From: CALIZF01 sp046292445 | GTDB lineage: Bacteria; Pseudomonadota; Alphaproteobacteria; Rhodobacterales; Rhodobacteraceae | Direction of reading: 5' to 3' | Length of the DNA stretch: 64,000 nucleotides | Assembly: GCA_046292445.1 (NCBI GenBank) | Contig: JBKBQT010000009.1 | Span: 62,001-126,000, forward strand | Part shown: positions 15,034-24,009 of the stretch, piece by piece | Numbering within the stretch: position 1 is the stretch's first letter | Layout: each line of letters begins with the position of its first letter | The notes under the pieces: model-generated | Databases searched by the model: none | Seen by the model: only the letters and a program-made list of their open reading frames with translations | Told to the model about the DNA's origin: nothing | Translations under genes and position numbers: made by a program

Positions 15034-15894
15034 ATGGCATCGTCACGGGTCGATGCCAAGGTGCGGGCAAGCGGGATGGCGAACGGGATCGAGGACGACA
15101 GCCGGCCAGCCGACCAGCCCGCAGCGCGCAGTATCGCGGCGCGCGAGGCGGCGGGCTTTGCGCTGATCGCCTTCGCCCTGGCCTGGGCGACGCTCCTGCC
15201 GCTGATCCTTGCCGGGGCGACTGTGCGCGGGGGCGCGCTGCCGACGCATTTTCCTGCGCTCGCCGCGCCGGCGGCCGCTGCGCTGATCCTCGCCGCCCTG
15301 CGCGGAGGGGCGGCCTTGCGCGCCTTTCTGGCGCGGCTTTTCCGGGGACCGGAGGGTGCCGCCGGATGGCTGTTGGCGTTCACGCCGCTGCCGGTCCTGA
15401 TCCTTGCGGCCATCGTCGGGGATGCTGCGGGGCTGCGGGTCTATTCGGGCCTGCCGCTGATGCCGGTCCTGCCCTGGCTCGCGCTGATCGTTGTCGTGAA
15501 CGGGATCGGGGAAGAGGCGGGCTGGCGGGGCTATCTTCTGCCGCGGCTCCAGACGCTCTGGGGGCCGGCGGCGGGGACGGCGGCGACGGGCCTTGTCTGG
15601 GCGCTCTGGCATGCGCCGATGTTCCTTGTTGTCGCGACCTATCGCGCGATGGATCCGTGGACGGCGTTTTTCGGCTTCGGCCTCGGCATCCTCGCGGGCG
15701 CCTTCGTTCTGGCGCATCTGACGGCGCTGGCGCGGGGCGGCATAATGCCCGCTGTTCTGTGGCATACGCTCTTCAACCTGGCGACGGCGACGGCGGTGGG
15801 CGGGCCGGCGGCGCCGATCCTGACGGTTCTGGCCATCGGCTGGGCGCTCTGGCTCTTGCGGCGGCCTGACCGGCTTGCCGTTCCGCCTCGCTGA
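15034..15894 (+). CDS. CPBP-family intramembrane metalloprotease (Abi-type)
   Basis: A polytopic membrane protein of up to 286 residues with roughly seven hydrophobic segments starting at ~residue 40 (AGFALIAFALAWATLLPLI). The CPBP motifs are intact: EEAGWRG (Glu-Glu metal and base), LVWALWHAPMF (His in WHxP) and the last-helix HTLFN. Eukaryotic relatives (Rce1) trim prenylated proteins; bacterial ones are often of unknown role. Start uncertain: ATG 15034 gives 286 residues, ATG 15076 gives 272 and leaves more room for the hisA promoter. Neither has a strong ribosome site. Confidence 0.85.
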   Translation: MASSRVDAKVRASGMANGIEDDSRPADQPAARSIAAREAAGFALIAFALAWATLLPLILAGATVRGGALPTHFPALAAPAAAALILAALRGGAALRAFLARLFRGPEGAAGWLLAFTPLPVLILAAIVGDAAGLRVYSGLPLMPVLPWLALIVVVNGIGEEAGWRGYLLPRLQTLWGPAAGTAATGLVWALWHAPMFLVVATYRAMDPWTAFFGFGLGILAGAFVLAHLTALARGGIMPAVLWHTLFNLATATAVGGPAAPILTVLAIGWALWLLRRPDRLAVPPR

Positions 15895-15991
15895 CCGGCG
15901 CGCAGGCGGGCGGGTGGACGCCACGTCGGGCTTGCCCGAATCTGCTCCACCGGCGATCTTGCCGGCGCCGATTCCCGGGAGGAGCCGCCCC

Positions 15992-16372
15992 ATGAAACGC
16001 CTGATCGCCGCCGCCCTCATCACACTAGCCGCCCCGGCCGCCGCCGACCCCGTTCTGGGCGTCTGGCAGACCCAGCCCGACGACGGTGCCTATGCGCATG
16101 TCACGATGGCCCCCTGCGGCGGGGCGATCTGCGGCAAGATCACCAAGACGTTCAACGCATCGGGCGAATACCGCTCGCCCAACATCGGCAAGACGCTGGT
16201 CATCGACATGAAGCCCGAAGGGAACGGCCGCTATGCCGGCCAGGTCTGGCGGCCCTCGAACGACAAGGTCTATCGCGGCAAGATCGAACTGGCCGGCAAT
16301 ACGCTCAAGCTCGCGGGCTGCGTGGCCGGCGGGCTCATCTGTTCGAGCCAGACCTGGGCGCGGGTGAAGTAA
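15992..16372 (+). CDS. DUF2147 secreted protein
   Basis: A 126-residue exported protein. Residues 1-18 are a signal peptide (MKRLIAAALITLAAPAAA, cleavage before DP). The DUF2147 core follows: VLGVWQTQPDDGAYAHV, CGGAICGKIT, LVIDMKPEGNGRYAGQVWRPSNDKVYRGKI (landmark spans several strands) and a C-terminal LKLAGCVAGGLICSSQTW. Two Cys pairs could form periplasmic disulfides. The start at 15992 follows GGGAGGAG. The family is common in alphaproteobacteria and lies near his genes in Rhodobacteraceae. It has no established function. Confidence 0.88.
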   Translation: MKRLIAAALITLAAPAAADPVLGVWQTQPDDGAYAHVTMAPCGGAICGKITKTFNASGEYRSPNIGKTLVIDMKPEGNGRYAGQVWRPSNDKVYRGKIELAGNTLKLAGCVAGGLICSSQTWARVK

Positions 16373-16486
16373 AGGGCCCGGCTGGTCCACCCGCGGCGGC
16401 ACTCGCCGGCGTGCCCAAGCCGTGCGCCGCGCATCCCGACCGGCAGGGGCGGGCCGGCGATCGCCCGCCGCGGGGCCCGGCGCCGC

Positions 16487-17128
16487 TCAGGGCCGCCAGC
16501 GCAGGAAATTGGCGATGATCCGCAGGCCGGTGGCCTGGCTTTTCTCGGGGTGGAACTGCGTGCCGACCACGGTGCCGCGCCCGACCACCGCCGCCACAGG
16601 CCCGCCGTGATCGACATGGGCGAGCTGATGCGCCGGATCGGCCACGGCAAAGCGCCACGAATGGACGAAATAGGCATGATCGCCCGTCCCGATCCCGGCC
16701 AGCACCGGGTGCGGGCGGTCGATGACCAGATCGTTCCAGCCCATGTGCGGCACCTTCAGGCGCGAGTCCTTCGGGGTGATGCGCACCACCTCGCCGGGGA
16801 TCCAGTCCAGCCCGGGCGTGTCGCGATATTCCCGCCCCACCGTGGCCAGAAGCTGCATCCCGACGCAGATCCCGAGGAACGGCACCCCGCGCCGGTGCAC
16901 CGCCGCGTCGAGCGCCTCGACCAGCCCCGCCACGGCATGGAGCGCATCGCGACAGGCCGGAAACGCGCCGTCGCCCGGCACCACGATCCGGTCGGCCGCC
17001 GCGACATCCTCCGGCCGGGCCGACACGCGCACGGTTCCCGCCCCGGTCTCGGCCGCCATCCGCTCGAAGGCCTTGACGGCCGAATGGAGGTTCCCGGCCT
17101 CGTAATCGACCAGAACCGTGAGGCTCAC
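16487..17128 (-). CDS. hisH: HisH, glutamine amidotransferase subunit of IGP synthase
   Basis: A 213-residue class I glutamine amidotransferase that supplies ammonia to HisF for imidazole glycerol phosphate synthesis. The catalytic Cys is in GICVGMQLL and the His/Glu pair in FHPEKSQATG. VDYEAGNLHSAVKAFER is the typical N-terminus, and PGDGAFPACRDAL the PGVGAF block. It starts with GTG at 17128, overlapping the hisB stop by 4 bases, so the two genes are translationally coupled. Its partner gene hisF is not in the window. Confidence 0.97.
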   Translation of the reverse strand: MSLTVLVDYEAGNLHSAVKAFERMAAETGAGTVRVSARPEDVAAADRIVVPGDGAFPACRDALHAVAGLVEALDAAVHRRGVPFLGICVGMQLLATVGREYRDTPGLDWIPGEVVRITPKDSRLKVPHMGWNDLVIDRPHPVLAGIGTGDHAYFVHSWRFAVADPAHQLAHVDHGGPVAAVVGRGTVVGTQFHPEKSQATGLRIIANFLRWRP

Positions 17129-17712
17129 AGCGCGCCCTTGGTCGAGGGGATCGCATCGCCCCGGCGCGGGTCGGGCTCCACCGCCGCGCGCAGCGCCTGT
17201 GCCACGGCCTTGAACGCGGCCTCGGCGATATGGTGGCTGTTGACCCCGTGGATCAGATCGACATGCAGCGTGATGCCGCCATGGGTGGCCAGCGCCTGAA
17301 AGAATTCGCGCACCAGTTCGGTGTCGAAGGCGCCAACCTTGGCGGTGGGAAAGGCAACACCCCAGACAAGGAACGGCCGGCCCGACAGATCGAGCGCGGC
17401 GCGCACCAGCGCATCGTCCATCGCAAGGTGGCACGCGCCATAGCGCCGGATGCCGCGCTTGTCGCCAAGCGCGGCGGCCAGCGCCTGCCCGAGCGCGATG
17501 CCGCAATCCTCGACCGTGTGGTGATCGTCGATGTGGCGGTCGCCGGCCGCCGCGAGGTCGATGTCGATCAGGCCATGCCGGGCAAGCTGGTCGAGCATGT
17601 GGTCAAAGAACCCGACCCCGGTCGCGATGCCCGACCGCCCGGTGCCGTCGAGGGCAACGGTCACGGTGATGTCGGTCTCAGCCGTCTTTCGCGTGATCGT
17701 GGCGCGGCGCAT
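17125..17712 (-). CDS. hisB: HisB, imidazoleglycerol-phosphate dehydratase
   Basis: A 195-residue monofunctional dehydratase, the usual size for alphaproteobacteria (no phosphatase domain). The metal-binding histidines are in GFFDHMLDQLARHG, DDHHTVED and NSHHIAEAAFKA. The ATG at 17712 follows GGAGGGATGCC. It heads the hisB-hisH unit and is divergent, with 109 bp between, from the ScfR-type regulator gene. Confidence 0.97.
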   Translation of the reverse strand: MRRATITRKTAETDITVTVALDGTGRSGIATGVGFFDHMLDQLARHGLIDIDLAAAGDRHIDDHHTVEDCGIALGQALAAALGDKRGIRRYGACHLAMDDALVRAALDLSGRPFLVWGVAFPTAKVGAFDTELVREFFQALATHGGITLHVDLIHGVNSHHIAEAAFKAVAQALRAAVEPDPRRGDAIPSTKGAL

Positions 17713-17821
17713 GGCATCCCTCCGGCTTTGGCGTTCTATAGGCAGGCCGGGGGGCGAGGGGAAGGGCGACCCTTTCAAGGGCCGGCGGCGATGCGTTACG
17801 CTGGCGCCCGGAGGTGAAGCG

Positions 17822-19159
17822 ATGCCCCTGACCGCCCTGACCGGCACCCGGATCCGCCAGCGCCGCAGCCTGATCGGCCTGCAGCAGGCCGAGCTTGCGC
17901 GCGCAGCAGGGATTTCGGCGAGCTACCTCAACCTCATCGAGCACAACCGGCGCAAGGTGGCGGGCGGGGTGCTGACCCGCATCGCGGGTGCGCTCGGGGT
18001 GGATGCGGCGACGCTGACGGGCGGGGCCGAGGCGATGCTGCTCGACGATCTGCGCGAGGCGGCCTCGGCGGCGGTCTGGGGCGGCGCGGACGCGCCGGCA
18101 GGCGGGGCGCGGCCCGAGATCGACCGGATCGAGGATTTCGTCAGCCGGTTCCCGGGCTGGGCCACACTGGTCGCGGCGCAGGTGCGCCGGATCGCCCAGC
18201 TTGACCGGGCGGTCGAGGCGCTGTCGGACCGCATGAGCCACGACCCGCATCTGTCGGCCGCGCTGCACGAGGTGCTGTCGGCGGTCGCGGCCGTGCGGTC
18301 CACCGCGACGATCCTGACCGATACGCCCAACCTCGAGCCGGTCTGGCGCAGCCGGTTCGAGCGCAACCTTGCGGCCGATTCGGCGCGCCTTGCGCAGGGG
18401 GCCGAGGCGCTGGTGGCCTATCTCGACGCGGTGAGCGAGCAGGACAGCGCCATCGCCGCCCCGCTGGAGGAGCGCGAGGCATGGCTTGCGGCACGCGGCT
18501 GGACGCTGCCCGAGCCCGAGACGGGCGAAGCGGCCTTGCCCGAGGCGCCGGAGCTTGCGAGCGCCGCGGCACGCAGCCTTGCGGCCGACTGGATCGCCAC
18601 CGCGCAGCGCGATGCCGCCGCACTGCCGCTGTCGCGGCTGGGCGCGCATCTGGCGGGCGGCGCGGCGGGCGCGGGGCCCGACCCCGGCGCGATCGCCCGG
18701 GCGTTCGGGGTCGATCTGGCGGCGGTGCTCCGGCGGCTCGCCATGCTGCCGCAGGCGGCGTTGCCGCCGGGGGTGGGGCCCTACGGCCTCGTCATGTGCG
18801 ACGGCGCCGGTGCGCTGGTGCTGCGCAAGCCGGTGGCGGGGTTCGGCATGCCGCGGTTCGGCGCCGCCTGTCCGCGCTGGCCGCTCTTCGCGGCGCTGGC
18901 GCGGCCGGGTGTGCCGCTGCGCTGCCGCGTCGCCATGCCGGGGCCGGCGGGGGCGCGATTCGTCGTCTGGGCGCTGGGCCGGCCGCGCGACGGCAGCGAT
19001 TTCGCGCCGCTGCCGGTGCTCGAGGCGGTGATGCTGATCCTGCCCGACGTTGCCGGAGATGCCGCCGGGCCGGTCGAGCCGGTGGGCGTGTCCTGCCGGA
19101 TCTGCCCGCGCGGCGATTGCGCGGCGCGGCGGGAACCGGCGATCGTGTCGGCCGGCTGA
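17822..19159 (+). CDS. XRE-family ScfR-type short-chain acyl-CoA transcriptional regulator
   Basis: A 445-residue regulator. Residues ~8-65 are an XRE helix-turn-helix (TRIRQRRSLIGLQQAELARAAGISASYLNLIEHNRR region). A long central helical segment follows. The C-terminal DUF2083-type domain ends in SCRICPRGDCAARREPA, a Cys-rich tail diagnostic of the ScfR/RamB/MccR group that controls acetate, propionate and glyoxylate-type metabolism by sensing acyl-CoA. GGAGG precedes the ATG at 17822. It could sense acetyl- or propionyl-CoA made by the flanking catabolic clusters, but such genes are also housekeeping in Rhodobacteraceae. The usual IrrE/ImmA peptidase motif HExxH was not seen. Confidence 0.85.
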   Translation: MPLTALTGTRIRQRRSLIGLQQAELARAAGISASYLNLIEHNRRKVAGGVLTRIAGALGVDAATLTGGAEAMLLDDLREAASAAVWGGADAPAGGARPEIDRIEDFVSRFPGWATLVAAQVRRIAQLDRAVEALSDRMSHDPHLSAALHEVLSAVAAVRSTATILTDTPNLEPVWRSRFERNLAADSARLAQGAEALVAYLDAVSEQDSAIAAPLEEREAWLAARGWTLPEPETGEAALPEAPELASAAARSLAADWIATAQRDAAALPLSRLGAHLAGGAAGAGPDPGAIARAFGVDLAAVLRRLAMLPQAALPPGVGPYGLVMCDGAGALVLRKPVAGFGMPRFGAACPRWPLFAALARPGVPLRCRVAMPGPAGARFVVWALGRPRDGSDFAPLPVLEAVMLILPDVAGDAAGPVEPVGVSCRICPRGDCAARREPAIVSAG

Positions 19160-19183
19160 TCGCCCGCGCGGCAGTGCGGCGGG

Positions 19184-20353
19184 TTATCCCCCGGCGGCGG
19201 CTAGCCCTGCATGCCGCCCGGTCGCGAGGCACGCGGTCAGCAGGTAGCCGCCCGTCGGCGCATCCCAGTCGAGCATCTCGCCCGCCGCGAAAACGCCAGA
19301 GAGCGCATGCAGTTGCAGCCCGTCGTCCAGTGCGCCCCGCGCGATGCCCCCGGCGGTGGAGATCGCCGCGTCGAGCGGGCCCGGGCCGTCGTGGCGCACC
19401 ACGAGGCGCTTGAGCCGCGCAGCAAGCGCCAGGGCGCCGGCTGGCAACGGGCGGCCCCATTCCTGCGCGACGGCCACGCGCGCCGGATCGCGCAAGGCGC
19501 GGCGCAGGCGGTTGGGCAGGCTTTGCCGGCCGTTGCCGAGCCGCGCGGCAAGCGCCTCTGGCGTCAGATCGGGGGCGAGGTCGAGCGTCAGGGGCGCGCC
19601 CGCGCGCAGCGCCGGGGTCAGCGGATAGAGACCGCCGCCCTCGATCCCCCTTTCCGTGATCACAAGTTCGCCCCGGCTCACCGCTGCGCCCGCGCTCAGC
19701 CGGATGCCCTTGAGCGGCGCACCCGCCAGCGGCGCCATATGGGCCGACCAGGCGACGCGCAAGGCGGCGTTGGACGGCGCGAAGGGCGTGATCGCCACCC
19801 CGCGCGCGGCGAGGATCGGCGCCCAGGCCCCGTCCGACCCGAGCCGCGACCAGGACGCGCCGCCGAGCGCCAGGATCGTGCGGCGCGGGGCGCAGGTCAC
19901 GGCGCCGCCCGGCGCGTCGAAGGCCAGCGCGTCGCCCGCAAACCCCGTCCAGCGCCAGCGGGTGCGCAGGGTGACGCCAAGCCCTGCGAGGCGGCCGAGC
20001 CAGGCGCGCAGCAGCGGGGATGCCTTCATCGCCACCGGAAAGACGCGCCCCGTGCTGCCCGTGAACACGTCCTGCCCGAGGTCGCGGGACCAGGCGGCGA
20101 CATCGTCGGGGCCGAATGTGGCGAGGATCGGGGCGAGCCATGGCGCCGCCGGGCCATAGGCGGCGGCGAAGGCCGCGGGCGGCTCGGCCTTGGTGAGGTT
20201 GAGGCCGGATTTGCCGGCCATCAGGAACTTGCGTCCCGCCGTCGGCATGGCCTCGGCGACCGTCACGCGCAGCCCGGCCCGCGCCATGACCTCGGCCGCC
20301 ATCAGGCCGGCCGGGCCGGCGCCGATCACCAGCGCGTCGGGGGGGGCGGTCAT
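19184..20353 (-). CDS. BaiN/HI0933-family flavoprotein (TIGR03862-like)
   Basis: A 389-residue FAD-dependent protein. The dinucleotide loop is VIGAGPAGLMAAEVMARAG, followed by the family signature GRKFLMAGKSGLNLTK. The C-terminus has the GGIARGALDD and FAAGEMLDWDAPTGGYLLTACLATG blocks of the HI0933 group. The group is widespread, and most members have no proven substrate; some reduce enoyl groups of bile-acid intermediates. It stands alone, 58 bases from the thiolase gene on the same strand, and is probably housekeeping. Confidence 0.88.
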   Translation of the reverse strand: MTAPPDALVIGAGPAGLMAAEVMARAGLRVTVAEAMPTAGRKFLMAGKSGLNLTKAEPPAAFAAAYGPAAPWLAPILATFGPDDVAAWSRDLGQDVFTGSTGRVFPVAMKASPLLRAWLGRLAGLGVTLRTRWRWTGFAGDALAFDAPGGAVTCAPRRTILALGGASWSRLGSDGAWAPILAARGVAITPFAPSNAALRVAWSAHMAPLAGAPLKGIRLSAGAAVSRGELVITERGIEGGGLYPLTPALRAGAPLTLDLAPDLTPEALAARLGNGRQSLPNRLRRALRDPARVAVAQEWGRPLPAGALALAARLKRLVVRHDGPGPLDAAISTAGGIARGALDDGLQLHALSGVFAAGEMLDWDAPTGGYLLTACLATGRHAGLAAAGG

Positions 20354-20411
20354 GCGGCGGACCGGGGTCGGCCGTGCGCCGATGCCGGCCGCTGCGCCTC
20401 CGGACCCGCCG

Positions 20412-21590
20412 TCACGGCCGGTGCAGCAGCAGCGCCACGCCCTGCCCGACGCCGACGCAGAGCGTGACCAGCGCGTGATCGCCGCCCTCCTCGGTCAGCC
20501 GGCGCGCGGCGGTGGAGGCGATGCGCGCGCCCGACATGCCCAGCGGATGGCCCATGGCGATCGCACCCCCCCGGCCATTCACGCGCGCATCGTCGTCGGC
20601 CAGCCCCCATGCGCGGGTGCAGGCGAGCGCCTGGGCGGCAAAGGCCTCGTTGAGCTCGATCACCGCCATGTCGCGGGGGGCAAGGCCGGTGCGCGCGGCG
20701 AGCCGTTCCGCAGCCGCGACCGGGCCGATGCCCATGATCCGCGGCGGGACGCCCGCGCTCGCGGCGGCACCGAGGCGCGCAAGCGGCGTCCAGCCGTGGC
20801 GGTTGACCGCCGCCTCGGAGGCGAGCAGAACCGCCGCCGCGCCGTCGTTCACGCCGCTGGCATTGCCGGCGGTCACCGTTCCCCCGGCGCGGAAGGGGGC
20901 GGGCAGCGCAGCGAGGGCCGCCATCGTCGTGGCGCGCGGATGTTCGTCGGCGCTTACCACGGTGTCGCCCTTGCGCGCGGGGATCGTCACCGGGGCGATG
21001 TCGGCGGCGTGCCAGCCGGCATCGTAGCGGGCCTGCGAGCGCAGCGCGAAGGCATCCTGGTCGGCGCGGGAGATGCCCATCTCGGCGGCGAGGGTCTCGG
21101 CCGTCTCGGGCATCGCGTCGATGCCGTATTGCCGCTCGATCGCGCGGTTGACGAAGCGCCAGCCGATGGTGGTGTCGTGGATCTCGGCGGTGCGGGCAAA
21201 GGCGCTGCTTGCCTTGGGCATCACGAAAGGCGCCCGCGACATCGATTCGACCCCGCCCGCGACGATCACATCGGCCGCGCCGTCGCGGATGATCCGCGCG
21301 CCCGCGATCACCGCGTCGAGGCCGCTGGCGCAGAGGCGGTTGACGGTCAGCGCCGGCACCGTCTCGGGCAGGCGCGACAGCAGGACGGCCATGCGCGCAA
21401 CATTGCGGTTGTCCTCGCCGGCCTGATTGGCGCAGCCCAGCACGACCTCGTCCACCGGCGGGTTGCCGGTGGCCTCGAGCAGGGCGTCGATCACATGCCC
21501 GGCCATGTCATCGGGCCGCACAGCCGACAACACCCCTGCATAGCGCCCGATCGGGGTGCGCCGCGCTGCGACGAGAAAGACCTGTGTCAT
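20412..21590 (-). CDS. Acyl-CoA thiolase, 3-oxoadipyl-CoA thiolase-like
   Basis: A 392-residue true thiolase. Acylation Cys is in TVNRLCASGLDAV, the His base in GHPLGMSGAR and the second Cys in VTLCVGVGQG. The LGCANQAGEDNRNVARMAVLL stretch is the subtype signature of PcaF/PaaJ-like enzymes acting on oxo-dicarboxylyl-CoA. It is divergent from the 2-aminobenzoyl-CoA monooxygenase/reductase gene, and the gap carries the MarR-type tandem repeats. It likely performs the last thiolysis of the aminobenzoate pathway, giving acetyl-CoA and a dicarboxylyl-CoA. Confidence 0.9.
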   Translation of the reverse strand: MTQVFLVAARRTPIGRYAGVLSAVRPDDMAGHVIDALLEATGNPPVDEVVLGCANQAGEDNRNVARMAVLLSRLPETVPALTVNRLCASGLDAVIAGARIIRDGAADVIVAGGVESMSRAPFVMPKASSAFARTAEIHDTTIGWRFVNRAIERQYGIDAMPETAETLAAEMGISRADQDAFALRSQARYDAGWHAADIAPVTIPARKGDTVVSADEHPRATTMAALAALPAPFRAGGTVTAGNASGVNDGAAAVLLASEAAVNRHGWTPLARLGAAASAGVPPRIMGIGPVAAAERLAARTGLAPRDMAVIELNEAFAAQALACTRAWGLADDDARVNGRGGAIAMGHPLGMSGARIASTAARRLTEEGGDHALVTLCVGVGQGVALLLHRP

Positions 21591-21639
21591 GCCCTTGTCC
21601 CTCCGGCTTGCCGCGCCATCCTAGCGGGTGGGTCGGATG

Positions 21640-21667
21640 CTTCAAGCTAGAAATTTCAAGCTTGAAA
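21640..21667. promoter_or_regulatory. Tandem 14-bp palindromic operators, probable MarR binding site
   Basis: Two adjacent 14-bp units lie at 21640-21653 (CTTCAAGCTAGAAA) and 21654-21667 (TTTCAAGCTTGAAA, a perfect palindrome, extendable to 16 bp). They lie between the divergent thiolase (start 21590) and abmA (start 21721). Three units of the same design, in the same 14-bp register, lie before livK at 36497-36538. A MarR gene sits in the abm operon, so autoregulation is the simple reading. Confidence 0.65.
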
Positions 21668-21720
21668 TAAGTCCGGCGCGATGGCATGGTGGCCGCAAGA
21701 CGGCGCGGAGGGCAAGGGCG

Positions 21721-24009
21721 ATGAAGATACTCTGTCTGGGGGGCGGGCCGGCGGGCCTTTACTTTGCGATCTCGATGAAGTTGCGCGATCCGTCGCATGA
21801 CGTGACCGTGCTCGAGCGCAACCGCGCCAACGACACCTTCGGCTGGGGCGTGGTGCTGTCGGACGACGCGCTGAGCCGGATGCAGAAGAACGATCCCAAG
21901 TCCACCAACGCCATCCGCGACCATTTCGCCTACTGGGACGATATCGCCGTCGTCCACAACGGCGTGCGCACCGTGTCGGGCGGGCATGGGTTTGCCGGGA
22001 TCGGGCGCAAGCAGATGCTGATCCTGCTGCAGGAGCGCGCGCGCGAACTGGGCGTGACGATGCAGTTCCAGACCGAATTCCGGTCGGCCGAGGAATACCG
22101 CCGGGAATACGACCTCGTGGTGGCCTGCGACGGGCTCAATTCCGTGGTCCGGCGGGAATACCAGGAGGTGTTCCAGCCCGAGATCGACATGCGCAAGTGC
22201 AAGTTCGTCTGGCTGGGCACGCACCAGAAATTCGACGACGCTTTCACCTTCATCTTCGAGAAGACCGAGCACGGCTGGGTCTGGGCGCATGTCTACCAGT
22301 TCGACGCCAACACCGCGACCTTCATCGTGGAATGCATGCCCGACACCTGGGACCGCTGGGGTTTCGAGGCGATGTCCAAGGAAGAGACGATCGCGACCTG
22401 CGAACGGATCTTTGCCGCCCATCTGGGCGGGCATGCGCTGATGTCGAATGCGGCGCATCTGCGCGGCTCGGCGGTCTGGATGCAGTTCCCGAGGGTGATC
22501 TGCCAGAAGTGGTATCACGAGAACGTGGTGCTCATGGGCGATGCGGCGGCGACATCGCATTTCTCGATCGGCTCGGGCTCGCGGCTGGCCTTCGACAGCG
22601 CGATCGCGCTGGCCGAATACCTCCATTCCGAACCGACGATGGCGCGGGCCTTCGAGCGCTATCAGGACGAGCGGCGCGTCGAGGTGCTGCGCACGCAATC
22701 GGCGGCGCGCAACAGCCTCGAGTGGTTCGAGGAGGTCGAGCGCTATCTCGACATGCCGCCCGCGCAATTCGCCTATTCGCTGCTCACGCGCAGCCAGCGC
22801 ATCAGCCACGAGAACCTGCGGATGCGCGATCCGCAATGGCTGCGCGCGGCCGAGGACTGGTTCCAGGCGCAGGCGGGGGGCAACGCGGGCCGTGCACCGA
22901 TGTTCGCGCCGTTCCGGCTGCGCGAGATGTATCTGACCAACCGCGTCGTCGTCTCGCCCATGGCGCAATACAAGGCCGTCGATGGCGCGCCGACGGACTG
23001 GCATTTCGTCCATTATGCCGAGCGGGCCAAGGGCGGGGCGGGTCTGGTCTATACCGAGATGACCTGCGTGAGCCCCGAGGGGCGCATCACCCCCGGTTGC
23101 CCCGGCCTCTATGCGCCCGAGCACGAGGCGCAATGGAAGCGGCTGGTCGATTTCGTCCATGCCGAGACCACGGCCAGGATCTGCTGCCAGATCGGGCATG
23201 CCGGGCGAAAGGGCTCCACCCAGCTCGGATGGGAGGAGATGGACGCGCCGCTCATGGACGGCAACTGGCCGCTGCTGAGCGCCTCGGCCATTCCCTGGAG
23301 CCCGCGCAACGCGGTGCCCAAGGCCATGGACCGCGCCGACATGGACCTGGTGCGCGACCAGTTCGTCGCGGCCGCCGAGATGGCCGACCGGGCCGGGTTC
23401 GACATGATCGAGCTGCATGCGGCCCACGGGTATCTTCTGTCGTCCTTCATCTCGCCGCTGTCGAACCTGCGCGACGACGAATACGGCGGCAGCCTCGAGA
23501 ACCGGATGCGCTATCCGCTCGAGGTCTTTGCGGCGATGCGCGCGGCCTGGCCTGCGACCAAGCCGATGGCGGTGCGCATCTCGGCCACCGACTGGGCGGG
23601 GCCGGACGGCCTGACGCCCGAGGAATCGGTGCAGGTGGCGCGGATGTTCACGCAGGCGGGGGCTGATATCATCGACGTGTCGGCGGGCCAGACCTCGACG
23701 GAGGCGCGGCCGATCTACGGCCGGATGTTCCAGACCCCGTTCAGCGACCGCATCCGCAACGAGGGGCATGTCGCGACGATGGCGGTCGGCAACATCTACG
23801 AGCCCGATCATGTCAACTCGATCCTGATGGCCGGGCGGGCCGATCTTGTGTGCCTTGCCCGCCCGCATCTGTCCGACCCCTACTGGACGCTGCGCGCGGC
23901 GACCACGCTGGGCGACGAGGCGACCGAATGGCCGCTGCCCTACCTTGCGGGGCGCGATCAGGCGCGCCGGCTCGCGGCACAAAAGCAACCCGAAAGCATC
24001 CGGGTGTGA
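21721..24009 (+). CDS. abmA: 2-aminobenzoyl-CoA monooxygenase/reductase
   Basis: A 762-residue two-domain flavoenzyme. Residues ~1-375 are a class A flavin monooxygenase: MKILCLGGGPAGLYFAI FAD loop, VVACDGLNSVVR, and VVLMGDAAATSHFSIGSG (GD motif). Residues ~395-762 are an Old Yellow Enzyme-type reductase: APFRLREMYLTNRVVVSPMAQY, YTEMTCVSPEGRITPG, FDMIELHAAHGYLLSSFISP. This fusion is the defining enzyme of aerobic anthranilate degradation in Azoarcus; it hydroxylates and dearomatises 2-aminobenzoyl-CoA to an amino-oxo-cyclohexene-carboxyl-CoA. A salicylyl-CoA 5-hydroxylase fusion is the main alternative, but a 2-aminobenzoate-CoA ligase closes the same operon. The start at 21721 has GGAGGG ahead. 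Confidence 0.9.
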   Translation: MKILCLGGGPAGLYFAISMKLRDPSHDVTVLERNRANDTFGWGVVLSDDALSRMQKNDPKSTNAIRDHFAYWDDIAVVHNGVRTVSGGHGFAGIGRKQMLILLQERARELGVTMQFQTEFRSAEEYRREYDLVVACDGLNSVVRREYQEVFQPEIDMRKCKFVWLGTHQKFDDAFTFIFEKTEHGWVWAHVYQFDANTATFIVECMPDTWDRWGFEAMSKEETIATCERIFAAHLGGHALMSNAAHLRGSAVWMQFPRVICQKWYHENVVLMGDAAATSHFSIGSGSRLAFDSAIALAEYLHSEPTMARAFERYQDERRVEVLRTQSAARNSLEWFEEVERYLDMPPAQFAYSLLTRSQRISHENLRMRDPQWLRAAEDWFQAQAGGNAGRAPMFAPFRLREMYLTNRVVVSPMAQYKAVDGAPTDWHFVHYAERAKGGAGLVYTEMTCVSPEGRITPGCPGLYAPEHEAQWKRLVDFVHAETTARICCQIGHAGRKGSTQLGWEEMDAPLMDGNWPLLSASAIPWSPRNAVPKAMDRADMDLVRDQFVAAAEMADRAGFDMIELHAAHGYLLSSFISPLSNLRDDEYGGSLENRMRYPLEVFAAMRAAWPATKPMAVRISATDWAGPDGLTPEESVQVARMFTQAGADIIDVSAGQTSTEARPIYGRMFQTPFSDRIRNEGHVATMAVGNIYEPDHVNSILMAGRADLVCLARPHLSDPYWTLRAATTLGDEATEWPLPYLAGRDQARRLAAQKQPESIRV

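Noticed and set aside
21721..24009. Salicylyl-CoA 5-hydroxylase as the function of the two-domain flavoenzyme
   Set aside because: The same fusion architecture is annotated that way in places, but the operon ends with a 2-aminobenzoate-CoA ligase and includes RidA, which favours 2-aminobenzoyl-CoA.
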